Assembly (NCBI GenBank): GCA_035264765.1
Contig: DATFPQ010000233.1
Coordinates: 1-17,750, forward strand
Direction of reading: 5' to 3'
Length of the DNA stretch: 17,750 nucleotides
Origin: DATFPQ01 sp035264765
GTDB lineage: Bacteria > Actinomycetota > Actinomycetes > Actinomycetales > Angustibacteraceae
Shown here: positions 6,763 through 15,300 of the stretch, in pieces
Layout: each line of letters begins with the position of its first letter
How positions within the stretch are numbered: position 1 is the stretch's first letter
Program-made: the position numbers and the translations under genes
Notes under the pieces: model-generated
Databases searched by the model: none
Seen by the model: the letters and a program-made list of their open reading frames with translations, nothing else
Told to the model about the DNA's origin: nothing

Positions 6763-8007
6763 ATGGCCATGATCATCACGGCGGCCTCGAACAGCACCGC
6801 GCTGATCGACCTGCCCTGGCCCGTCCCGCTGCAGGACTGGCCCCGCGACCTGCTCGTCAACCTTCCGCACGGACTGTCGAGGCACGTCGTCCGCTTCGTT
6901 CGCGTAGGCGACACCATCTATGCCTGCAAGGAGCTCGGCCATTGGTCCGCCGAGCGCGAGTACCAGCTGCTCCGCGGGCTGGCCCGACTCGACGTCCCCT
7001 CGGTCGAGGTGGTCGGCGTGGTGACCGACCGGTCCCTGCCGGGCACCGAGCCGCTCGAGGCCGTGGTCGTCACCAAGCACCTGCAGTTCGCGCTGCCCTA
7101 CCGGGTGCTGTTCTCGCGCACCATGCGCCGGGACACGCTGCCGCGGACCCTGGACGCGCTCGCCGCCCTGCTTGTCCGCCTGCACATGGCCGGCTTCTAC
7201 TGGGGCGACTGCTCGCTGTCGAACGCCCTGTTCCGGCGCGACGCCGGGGGCTTCGTCGCCTACATGGTGGACGCCGAGACCGGGGAGCTGCACGAGGAGC
7301 TGACCGACGGACAGCGCCTGTACGACCTCGACCTCGCCCGCACCAACATCATCGGTGAGCTGATGGACCTGGAGGCGGGCGGCCTGCTCGGCGAAGGCCT
7401 GGACCCGTTCGAGATCGGCGAGACGATCGTCTACCGGTACCTGCTGCTGTGGGCGGAGCTCACCGAGCCGGAGGTCGTGGACCCGCAGGAGCACTACCGG
7501 ATCGACGAGCGGGTTCGCCGGCTCAACGCCCTCGGCTTCGACGTCGGGGAGATGGACATCGCGGCGGGCCCGGACGGGCGGCTGCTGAAGATCCAGCCCA
7601 CGGTCGTGGACCCGGGACACCACCAGCGCCGGCTGCTGCGACTCACCGGCCTGGACGCGGAGGAGAACCAGGCCCGCCGCCTGCTCGGCGACCTGGACCG
7701 CTACCGAGCGGAGACCGGCCAGCAGGATGGTCCGGCCGACATCGTCGCCCACCGCTGGCTGGCCGAGGTCTTCGACCCCGTGCTGCGCGCGATCCCCTCC
7801 GAGCTGCGCAGCCGGCTGCAGCAGGCCGAGATCTTCCACGAGTTCCTGGAGCACCGCTGGTTCCTCTCCGAGCGGGCCGGCCGCGACGTGGGCGCCGACG
7901 TGGCCATCCGCAGCTACGTCAACGAGGTGCTGGCGCATAAGCCGGACGAGGGCGCCCTGCTGGCCTCACTCGCCGAGCCGGAGGACGAGGAGGCGCACGT
8001 CAGCTGA
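6763..8007 (+). CDS. DUF4032 protein with kinase-like N-terminal domain
   Basis: A 414-residue protein of the actinobacterial DUF4032 family. The first 200 residues look like a lipopolysaccharide-kinase/protein-kinase fold. Candidate catalytic residues are an ATP-binding lysine K56 in YACKEL, a helix-C glutamate E64 or E66 in SAEREYQ, a catalytic-loop aspartate D149 with N154 in WGDCSLSNALF, and a metal-binding aspartate D170 in MVDAETGE. The C-terminal part, about 230-400, is the DUF4032 region. It is rich in charged helices and contains LLKIQPTVVDPGHHQRRLL and EIFHEFLEHRWFLSE. There is no signal peptide or membrane segment, so it should be cytoplasmic. The ATG has GGAGA five bases upstream; a second ATG two codons later is possible. 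It lies 50 bp before zapE on the same strand. The phosphorylated substrate, if any, is unknown. Confidence 0.85.
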   Translation: MAMIITAASNSTALIDLPWPVPLQDWPRDLLVNLPHGLSRHVVRFVRVGDTIYACKELGHWSAEREYQLLRGLARLDVPSVEVVGVVTDRSLPGTEPLEAVVVTKHLQFALPYRVLFSRTMRRDTLPRTLDALAALLVRLHMAGFYWGDCSLSNALFRRDAGGFVAYMVDAETGELHEELTDGQRLYDLDLARTNIIGELMDLEAGGLLGEGLDPFEIGETIVYRYLLLWAELTEPEVVDPQEHYRIDERVRRLNALGFDVGEMDIAAGPDGRLLKIQPTVVDPGHHQRRLLRLTGLDAEENQARRLLGDLDRYRAETGQQDGPADIVAHRWLAEVFDPVLRAIPSELRSRLQQAEIFHEFLEHRWFLSERAGRDVGADVAIRSYVNEVLAHKPDEGALLASLAEPEDEEAHVS

Positions 8008-8045
8008 GGGCTGGCCGCCCGCGCGTGGTCGTCCGCCGCGCTCGG

Positions 8046-8057
8046 TAGGGTGCGGAC
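8046..8057 (+). promoter_or_regulatory. Leaderless promoter for zapE-like gene
   Basis: TAGGGT at 8046-8051 is followed by six bases (GCGGAC) and then the GTG at 8058. In actinobacteria this spacing puts the transcription start at or next to the start codon. No Shine-Dalgarno sequence precedes the GTG, which agrees with a leaderless message. Confidence 0.6.
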
Positions 8058-9089
8058 GTGACCGGACGGCTCGAGGCCCTCGACCGGCTCGTGGACCGCG
8101 ACCCCCGGGTGGACGCCGGCCGGCTGGTGGCCGAACTGGTGCCGCCGCCCCGCTTCGACGACGTCCGCTTCGAGACCTACCGCCCGGACCCCGCCGAGCC
8201 CTCGCAGCAGCACGCGCTCGAGCGGCTTCGGACGTTCGCCTCCGACGTCGGGCAGGGGCCGAAGCGCGGCCTGTTCGGCCGGTCCCGTCGGCCGAGCGGC
8301 CCCACCGGCGTGTACCTGGACGGCGGCTTCGGCGTCGGCAAGACGCACCTGCTGGCCTCCATCTGGCACGCCTCGCCGGAGCCCAAGGCGTTCGGGACCT
8401 TCGTCGGGTTCACGCACCTGGTCGGTGCGCTCGGCTTCGCCGAGACGGTGGAGGCCCTCGGCCGCTGCTCGGTCGTCTGCATCGACGAGTTCGAGCTGGA
8501 CGACCCCGGTGACACGGTGCTGATGTCCACGCTGCTGTCCCGGCTTGCCGAGCGCGGCGTCCGCCTCGCCGCGACGTCCAACACGCTTCCCGGCGCGCTC
8601 GGGGAGGGCCGGTTCGCCGCGGACGACTTCCTGCGCGAGATCCAGCGGCTGTCGTCGTACTTCGAGGTGGTCCGCATCGACGGCCAGGACTACCGGCACC
8701 GCGGCCTCCCGGACGCCCCGCCACCGCTTCCCGACGAGGCGGCCCGGGCCTGGGCCGCGAGCCGGCCGGGCGCGACGTACGACGACCTGGGCGCGCTTGC
8801 CGAGCACCTGGCCCGCGTGCACCCCAGCCGGTATGGCGCCCTGGTGGAGGGCGTCACCGGCGTCGCCCTGGGCGGCGTGCACCCGGTGTCGGACCAGAAC
8901 GTCGCACTGCGGCTGGTGGTGCTCGCGGACCGGCTGTACGACCTGGACGTGCCCGTGGTGGTCAGCGGCGGCGGGCTCGCAGAGCTCTTCCCGCCGGAAC
9001 TGCTCAGCGGCGGGTACCGCAAGAAGTACCTGCGGTCGCTTTCGCGGCTCACCGCCCTCTCCCGCGAGGCGGTCGACCCGGCCGCCTGA
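8058..9089 (+). CDS. zapE: ZapE/AFG1-like ATPase
   Basis: A 343-residue AFG1-type P-loop ATPase. Walker A is GGFGVGKTH at residues 89-97 with K95, and Walker B is VVCIDEFELDD with D143 and E144. The sensor region LAATSNTLP and the REIQRLSSYFEVVRIDGQDYR block are characteristic of the family, as is the C-terminal RLVVLADRLYDLDVPVVVS. In gammaproteobacteria ZapE binds FtsZ during constriction, and mitochondrial AFG1 takes part in protein quality control. The role in actinobacteria is less clear, so the symbol rests on homology only. Length matches the family. The GTG start sits directly behind a TAGGGT promoter and has no ribosome site. It may also be read through from the DUF4032 gene 50 bp upstream. 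It converges with the UPF0303 gene across 46 bp. Confidence 0.9.
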   Translation: MTGRLEALDRLVDRDPRVDAGRLVAELVPPPRFDDVRFETYRPDPAEPSQQHALERLRTFASDVGQGPKRGLFGRSRRPSGPTGVYLDGGFGVGKTHLLASIWHASPEPKAFGTFVGFTHLVGALGFAETVEALGRCSVVCIDEFELDDPGDTVLMSTLLSRLAERGVRLAATSNTLPGALGEGRFAADDFLREIQRLSSYFEVVRIDGQDYRHRGLPDAPPPLPDEAARAWAASRPGATYDDLGALAEHLARVHPSRYGALVEGVTGVALGGVHPVSDQNVALRLVVLADRLYDLDVPVVVSGGGLAELFPPELLSGGYRKKYLRSLSRLTALSREAVDPAA

Positions 9090-9135
9090 TCGGCCCCCGA
9101 GCCCGCACCTTCCGGATGACTGCGGAGAGGCGCGC

Positions 9136-9624
9136 TCAGGACGCCGAGCCGGCCGCGAGCAGCCGCTCCAGCGCCTCCACCACCAGCGCGTGGTCGTCGG
9201 CCTGGGGCAGCCCCGAGACGGTGACCGAACCCACGACGCCGGCGCCGCGCACGCGCACCGGGAACGAGCCGCCGTGCGCCGCGTAGAGCGCCGGGTCAAC
9301 GCCCTGGTCGGGGCCTAGGGTGCGGCCCTTCGCGGCCAGCCTGCGCCCGACCAGATAAGACGACGCATGGAAGCGCTCCACGACCCGCACCTTGCGCTCG
9401 ACCCAGACGTCGTTGTCCGGGGTCGTTCCGGCCAGCGCGACGTGGAAGAGCACCTGGCCAGGGCGCCGCACGTCCACGGTGACCGCGAGGTCGCGCTCGC
9501 GGGCGAGCTCGACCAGCAACGTGCCGAGGTACCAGGCGTCGTCCGGCTCGAACGAGTCCAGCTGCAGTCGCCGCTCCTGCTCCTCGAGCGTGGCGAGCAG
9601 GTCCACGGCCGACTCGTCGCTCAC
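9136..9624 (-). CDS. UPF0303 / GlcG-HbpS-like heme-degrading domain protein
   Basis: A 162-residue protein of the UPF0303 family, part of the GlcG/HbpS-like superfamily often labelled heme-degrading domain protein. Family blocks are SFEPDDAWYLGTLLVELA at residues 24-41, NDVWVERKVRVVERF at 71-85, SSYLVG at 88-93, YAAHGGSFPVRV at 114-125 and VSGLPQADDHALVVEAL at 136-152. Some members of the fold bind heme or act as oligomeric sensors, but the biochemical role of UPF0303 itself is not settled. Its GTG start overlaps the treZ stop in GTGA (9621-9624), so it is probably translated by coupling to treZ. No independent ribosome site is evident. Confidence 0.85.
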   Translation of the reverse strand: MSDESAVDLLATLEEQERRLQLDSFEPDDAWYLGTLLVELARERDLAVTVDVRRPGQVLFHVALAGTTPDNDVWVERKVRVVERFHASSYLVGRRLAAKGRTLGPDQGVDPALYAAHGGSFPVRVRGAGVVGSVTVSGLPQADDHALVVEALERLLAAGSAS

Positions 9625-11396
9625 GGCTGCACCGACAGGACCGCGACGCCGTGCGCGCCCAGCGCCACGCCGTCCTGGCTCACCGACGTCGAGGCCTCGT
9701 CCCACGCGAGCTCCACCTTCGCAGCCGCAGCGTCCGTGTCCAGCGGCACCGCGCGCGGCTCGTCGGCGAGGTTGCAGACGACCCGCAGGTCGCCGCGCGC
9801 CATCACCAGCCACCGGGCGTCCTCGTCGAAGCGGACCTGGACGCCGTCCAGCCGGCCGTCGGTGATCTCGGGCACCCGGTGGCGCAGGGCGATCAGGTCG
9901 CGATACCAGGTCAGCATCCGCGCGTGGCCGTTGCGCTCGCGCTCGGACCAGTTCAGCACCGACCGGTCGCGGGTCGCGTGGTCCTGCGGGTCGGGGACGT
10001 CCTCGGCGTCCCACCCGTGCTCGGCGAACTCGCTGCGCCGGCCGTTGCTGACCGCCTCGCCCAGCGCGGCGTCCGAGAAGTCGGTGAAGTACTGCCACGG
10101 CGTCGAGGCGGCCCACTCCTCACCCATGAAGATCATCGGCGTGAACGCGGAGGTCAGGTACAGCGCGGCCCCGGTCGCCTGCTGCGCCGGGTCGAGCAGC
10201 GCCGAGATCCGCTCGCCGGTGGCCCGGTTGCCGACCTGGTCGTGGGTCTGCAGGTAGCCCAGGAAGCGCCGGCCGTCGTGCCGGGCGGGGTCGACCGGAC
10301 GTCCCCACTCCCTGCCCCGGAAGCTGGACCAGCCTCCGTCGTGCAGGAAGGCCCGGGTGAGCGTCTTGGCGAGCACGCCGACCTCGCCGAAGTCGGCGTA
10401 GTAGCCCTGCCGCTCGCCGGCGAGGGTGGCGTGCAGGGCGTGGTGGACGTCGTCGTCCCATTGGGCGCTCATCCCGAACCCGCCCTCGGCGGTCGGCTCG
10501 ACCATGCGGGGGTCGTTCAGGTCGCTCTCGGCGATGAGGGCCAGGGGACGGCCGAGCGCGTCGGCCAGGGCCGCGGTCTCGTCGGCGAGCTGCGCAAGCA
10601 GGTGGGTGGGGGAGTCGTCCTTGAGCTCGTGCACGGCGTCCAGCCGCAGCGCGTCGATGTGGAAGTCGCGGAACCAGCGCAGCGCGTTGTCGACGACCCA
10701 GCGGCGCACGACGGTGCTGCCCTCGTCGTCGAGGTTGACCGCCTGGCCCCATGGCGTCTCGTGCTTGTCGGTGAAGTACGGCCCGAACCGCGACAGGTAG
10801 TTGCCCGAGGGCCCCAGGTGGTTGTAGACGACGTCGAGGCAGACGCCGAGTCCCCGCAGGTGGCACGCGTCGACGAACCGTTGCAGTGCCGCCGGGCCAC
10901 CGTAGGGCTCGTGCACCGCGTAGGGCTGGACGCCGTCGTAGCCCCAGCCGTTGGTGCCGGGGAAGGCCGCCAACGGCATCAGCTCGACGACGTCGACGCC
11001 GACGTCGACCAGGGCGTCCAGGCGCCCGATCGCCGCGTCGAGCGTCCCCTCGGGCGTGAACGTGCCGACGTGCAGCTCGTAGATGACGCCGCCCAGCGTG
11101 CCGTGTCCCTGCTGCGGTCCGCGCCAGCCCGCGTCGTGCCAGGCGTGGCGGGAGGCGGCGAAGACCCGGCTCGGTCCCTCCACGCCGGCCGGCAGCCAGG
11201 AGGACCGGGGGTCCGGCGTCGGGTCGCCGCCGTCGACGCGGTACGAGTAGTCCCAGCCGTGCTCGGGGGTGAGGCTGGGCTGGCGCCACCAGCCGCCCTC
11301 CGACCGCTCCATCGGGACGCTCCGGCTCCCGTCCGCGGTCGTGAGCTCGAGGTCGACGGACTGTGCTGAGGGCGCCCACACGGCGAAGCAGTGCAT
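9621..11396 (-). CDS. treZ: Malto-oligosyltrehalose trehalohydrolase TreZ
   Basis: A 591-residue GH13 enzyme that hydrolyses the alpha-1,4 bond next to the trehalose end of maltooligosyl-trehalose, the second step of the TreY-TreZ route from glycogen or maltodextrin to trehalose. An N-terminal early-set/E-set domain covers about residues 1-95 (FAVWAPSAQSVDLEL). Then come the barrel motifs YELHVGTFTPEG at 106-117, CLDVVYNHLGPSGNY at 186-200, ALRLDAVHEL with nucleophile D253, LIAESDLNDP with acid/base E290 and LQTHDQVGN with D386. FMGEEWAASTPWQYFTDF is also diagnostic for TreZ. ATG 11396 starts the protein at MHCFAVWAPSA; upstream in-frame sequence overlaps ppk2 and is non-coding. TreX and TreY are not beside it, which is unusual since these genes often cluster. 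Confidence 0.95.
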   Translation of the reverse strand: MHCFAVWAPSAQSVDLELTTADGSRSVPMERSEGGWWRQPSLTPEHGWDYSYRVDGGDPTPDPRSSWLPAGVEGPSRVFAASRHAWHDAGWRGPQQGHGTLGGVIYELHVGTFTPEGTLDAAIGRLDALVDVGVDVVELMPLAAFPGTNGWGYDGVQPYAVHEPYGGPAALQRFVDACHLRGLGVCLDVVYNHLGPSGNYLSRFGPYFTDKHETPWGQAVNLDDEGSTVVRRWVVDNALRWFRDFHIDALRLDAVHELKDDSPTHLLAQLADETAALADALGRPLALIAESDLNDPRMVEPTAEGGFGMSAQWDDDVHHALHATLAGERQGYYADFGEVGVLAKTLTRAFLHDGGWSSFRGREWGRPVDPARHDGRRFLGYLQTHDQVGNRATGERISALLDPAQQATGAALYLTSAFTPMIFMGEEWAASTPWQYFTDFSDAALGEAVSNGRRSEFAEHGWDAEDVPDPQDHATRDRSVLNWSERERNGHARMLTWYRDLIALRHRVPEITDGRLDGVQVRFDEDARWLVMARGDLRVVCNLADEPRAVPLDTDAAAAKVELAWDEASTSVSQDGVALGAHGVAVLSVQP

Positions 11397-11459
11397 GGCC
11401 CAACCCCACCCCGTCGGACGACGTTTGTCATCTTGGGACCGGGTCGAGAGGATTCCGGC

Positions 11460-12362
11460 GTGGCGAAGAAGCGCGGATCGCGGTCCGACACGCCGGCCGA
11501 GCTGGCCCGGCGGCTCCGGGTCGGGCCCGGCTTCGTGCTCGCCGACGTGCAGCCTCGCTCCACACCCGGCTTCGACGGCGGCAAGGTCGAGGGCCGGGCG
11601 GCACTCGCTGCCACCGGCAAGCGGCTGTCCGAGCTGCAGGAGCGGCTGTTCGCCGAGGCGCGTGGTGGCGGGCGGCGGTCGGTGCTGCTGATCGTGCAGG
11701 GCCTGGACACGTCCGGCAAGGGTGGCATCGTGCGGCACGTGGTCGGCGCGGTCGACCCGCAGGGCGTTCGCCACCAGGCGTTCGGGGCGCCCACGAAAGA
11801 GGAGCTCGAGCACGACTTCCTCTGGCGGGTACGCCGGGCGCTGCCGCAGCCAGGGGAGATCGGCGTCTTCGACCGTTCCCACTACGAGGACGTGGTGGTG
11901 GTCCGCGTGCGCGAACTGGTGCCGCGGACGACCTGGCAAGGCCGCTACGCCGAGATCAACCGGTTCGAGCGCTGCGTCGCCGACGCCGGCACCACCCTGG
12001 TCAAGGTGCTCCTGCAGATCAGCCCCGAGGAGCAGCGCGAGCGGCTGGCCGCCCGGCTGGAGCGCCCGGACAAGCGGTGGAAGTACGACCCGGCCGACGT
12101 CGAAGAGCGGGCCCGCTGGGACGCCTACCAGGAGGCCTACCAGGCGGTGCTGGACCGGTGCTCGGCCCTGCACGCTCCCTGGTACGTCGTCCCCGCCGAC
12201 CACAAGTGGTACGCCCGCTGGGCAGTGGCGCAGCTGCTGCTCGACGCGCTGGAGGGCATGGACCCGCAGTGGCCGTCGCCGGAGTACGACGTCGCGCGCG
12301 AACAGGCCCGGCTGGCTGCGACGCCGGCTGACGTCGACACGCCGGACGTGACCGCGGGCTAG
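11460..12362 (+). CDS. ppk2: Polyphosphate kinase 2 family protein
   Basis: A 300-residue PPK2-family polyphosphate:nucleotide phosphotransferase, which transfers phosphate between polyphosphate and nucleotides. Walker A is GLDTSGKGG at residues 81-89. The PPK2 signature FDRSHYEDVVVVRV follows at 137-150. The lid region is ERLAARLERPDKRWKY, and the end has APWYVVPADHKWYARW. All expected active-site residues seem intact. Whether it makes NTP from NDP, NDP from NMP, or both cannot be read from sequence alone. GTG 11460 is preceded by GAGAGGA at 11446-11452. It diverges from treZ across only 63 bp, so both promoters must lie within that gap or overlap coding sequence. Its TAG stop shares bases with the stop of the convergent regulator gene. 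Confidence 0.93.
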   Translation: MAKKRGSRSDTPAELARRLRVGPGFVLADVQPRSTPGFDGGKVEGRAALAATGKRLSELQERLFAEARGGGRRSVLLIVQGLDTSGKGGIVRHVVGAVDPQGVRHQAFGAPTKEELEHDFLWRVRRALPQPGEIGVFDRSHYEDVVVVRVRELVPRTTWQGRYAEINRFERCVADAGTTLVKVLLQISPEEQRERLAARLERPDKRWKYDPADVEERARWDAYQEAYQAVLDRCSALHAPWYVVPADHKWYARWAVAQLLLDALEGMDPQWPSPEYDVAREQARLAATPADVDTPDVTAG

Positions 12363-15300
12363 GGCGCCCAGGCGGCGTCCGGCACGGCCCACTGCGACGC
12401 GCGCCCGCTGGACGCGGCGGCGGCCAGGCAAGCGGCTCGGTGCCGATGGGCCAGCGCAGCCATCCGGACCAGGCCGGTGCTCTCCGCGGTGTCGGCAGCG
12501 GCGGCTGCACACTCCGCGGCGTCATCGGGACGCCCGTCCGCCGACCTGACGGCGGCCCGGGCCAGCAGCCGCAGGACGCTCTCCCGGGGTAGCCAGGTGT
12601 CGCTGCCCACCGACCAGTCGAACAGCTCGAAGCGACGCCGGGCCAAGGGCAGGTTGTGCGGGGCCTCCAGCATGACCAGCCGGGCCGCGGCCTCAGGAAC
12701 GAGCAGCGTCGCCCCTGTCGACCGGGCCAGATCGACGACCCCCAGCAGCAGGCGGCGGGCGTCGTCCTCACGGCCCTGCGCCAGGGCCAGCGTGGCCGAG
12801 GCGCACGACCGCAGCTGGCGCAGAACAGGGGGCATGCCGTCCGGCACGGGCACCCTGTCGGCCTGCGCGGCCGCGGCGAGGTTGCCGCGCTCGGTCGCCG
12901 TGCGGACCAGCAGCCAGGCGTGCTCGCCGGCGAGCACGCCGAGCGAGCGCACCTCCTCCAACAGACCCGCGAAGGACGGGTGGCCGAGGTCGTGCGCGAC
13001 CACCGCACGCAGGGCGGCCAGCCACGCGGCGGTGGGCGGCGCGGCGCTCGCGGTCAGGCCGAAGGCGCGGTCCAGGGTGGTCTCGGCCGCCTCGCCGTTG
13101 CCCAGCAGCGCCCCCGGCATGGCGTCGGCCACGAGCGCCTGCACGCACACCTGCGGATCTACGGTCAGCGACAGGGACTCCCTGGCCCAGTGCCGGGCCG
13201 CCCGGAACTGCCGCCGCGGCACGCACACCCGCCAGGCGAGCAGCGCGCGCAGGCAGGCCCGCTCGTCCGGGTCGTCGCCCTCGTCGGCCGCTACGGCGGC
13301 GCGCAGGAACCGCTCGTCGATCTCCGGGCCCGGGGTTAGCGGCGTCCGGCGTCCCGCAGGAGCCTGGGCATGGGGTTCGCCGCTCGCACCGGGGGCACCC
13401 GACTCCATCGCCCGTGGCCGGGGCACGGCGTGCAGCACGGACGACGGACCCGGCCGTCCCGGGCCGACCGACGAGGACGCCGCAGCCGGCTCCGCGAACA
13501 CGCCACCGTGCGCCGCCGCACGCTTGCCCTCCAGCCGGCTCAGCTCGGCCAGGCCGTGGTCGCGCGCCAGACCTGCCCCGGCCTCGTAGGCATCGGCCGC
13601 CTCACGGGTGCGGCCGAGGGTGGCGCAGACGTCGCCCAGCCGCTCGAACAGCTCCATCCGGTCCGCCGGCTCGGCGTCCGGCATGTCCTGCGCCCGGCAC
13701 AGCCGGCGTAGGTGCCGGCGGGCCTGCTCGTGACGACCCTCGGCCACCGCCTCCGCCGCCGCGTCCATCGCGGCCACCTGGGCCAGCTGCGGCTCGCCGG
13801 CCTCTCCCCAGTGCCGCACCCGCTCGGCCTCGGGGATATCCGCCCGCTCGGCGACCCGCCGGTGCAGCGCCCGCAGCGCGCTGGGTCGCAGCCAGCCCAG
13901 GGCTGCGTCCGCCAGCAGGGCGTCACGTGGGGCGAACCCGGAGTGGCCGGCCGTGACGAGCGACAGGTCGACCAGCCGGTCGAGCGCGGACTGCAACCAC
14001 CGGCGGTCGTCCTCCGCCGAGGCGACGCGGTCGTCGCCGCGGGCGAGGAGAGGCAGCAGCAGCTCGGCCGGAACCGGCCGCGCGAGCACGGCCAGCACGT
14101 GCAGCAGGTCCAGCTCCGGCGCCGTGAGCCGGTCGACGGCCCGGGTCAGCAGCTGGCGCACCTGTGGGCGCGGGTGGCCGGCGCCGTCCGCCCGGGTCAC
14201 CACGAGGCCCTCCGAGGTCGCCGCCACGCGACCCGCGCCGGCCCAGTCGCGCACCACGTCGACCACGGCACCCGGCTGGCCACCGGTCGCCTCCAGAACG
14301 GCCTCGGTGAGCTGCGGCGACACGGCGCCCTGGAGCACCGCCTCGCACAGCTCCACGACCTCCTCCTCGGCGAGCGGCGGCAGCTGCATCGAGCTCAACC
14401 GCGCGCCGAGGTGCCGGCCGACCGGTTCGGCGAGCGCATGGACGAAGCCGGCATAGGCCGCGCCACGCCCGGCCAGCACCACGGTGACCGGCCCGCGCAG
14501 CTGTCGCAGCCCGAGGGCCAGGGCGTCCAGGCCGGTCGCGCCCACCAGGTGGGCGTCGTCCAGGGCCAGGACGGCGGGCCGGCCGTCAGCGGGCACGAGC
14601 TCGGCCAGGCCGGGCCACGGGTCCACGCCCGCCGTCGCGGTCAGGTGCATCACCGGCACCGGACCGCCCCGCCACGCCTCGTCGAGCAACCTGGTGATGC
14701 CGACGCCCGCGGTGCCGCGCAGGAGCACCACCTGGGGCTGGCCGGACGCCGCCGCCTCCCGGCTCACCTCGCGCAGCCACTGCAGCTCGTGCTCACGGCC
14801 GCAGAAGCGCGGGACGGGAGGGACGACCGGCTCGTCCGCGAGCAGCTCCTGGTAGAGGGCCTGGGTGGCCGGCGAGGGGTCGCTGCCCAGCTCCTCGGCG
14901 AGTGTGCGGCGGCAGCGGTCGTAGACCTGCAGCGCCCGGGGGGTCTCACCCAGGCCCCGCCACGCCCGCATCAGCGCCCGGTAAGCGCGCTCCGAGACCG
15001 GCTCCCCGTCCAGCGAGCGCTCGGCCAGGTCGACGGCGTCGTGCCACCAGGAGAGGGAGACCGCGGCGTCCGCGGCGTCCGCGACGAGGTGGCGGCAGAC
15101 CGCCTCCAGCGTGTCCCTCTCGCGCAGCGCCCAGTCGGCGTTGTCATGGTGCGACCGGAACGACCCCAGGTGCAGCGCCTCCGCCTCGCGGGCCGTCGTC
15201 ACGGCGTGCGCAAGGTCGCCCGTGACCACGTGCCGGCGAGCCTCAGTGGCCAGCGTGCTGTACGCGTGCGCGTCGACCCAGACGTCGGTGAGCACGAGGC

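Noticed and set aside
6645..6917. N-terminal extension of the reductase gene to 6917
   Set aside because: The extra 91 residues are Arg/Cys/Ser-rich without homology-like features, and they would cover the divergent promoter and the DUF4032 start.
9103..9125. CCGCA ... TGCGG inverted repeat between zapE and UPF0303 as a terminator
   Set aside because: A 5-bp stem with a 13-base loop and no T tract is too weak.
9651..11369. Long open frame antisense to treZ
   Set aside because: It is a shadow of treZ; the treZ strand has all GH13 motifs and this strand none.
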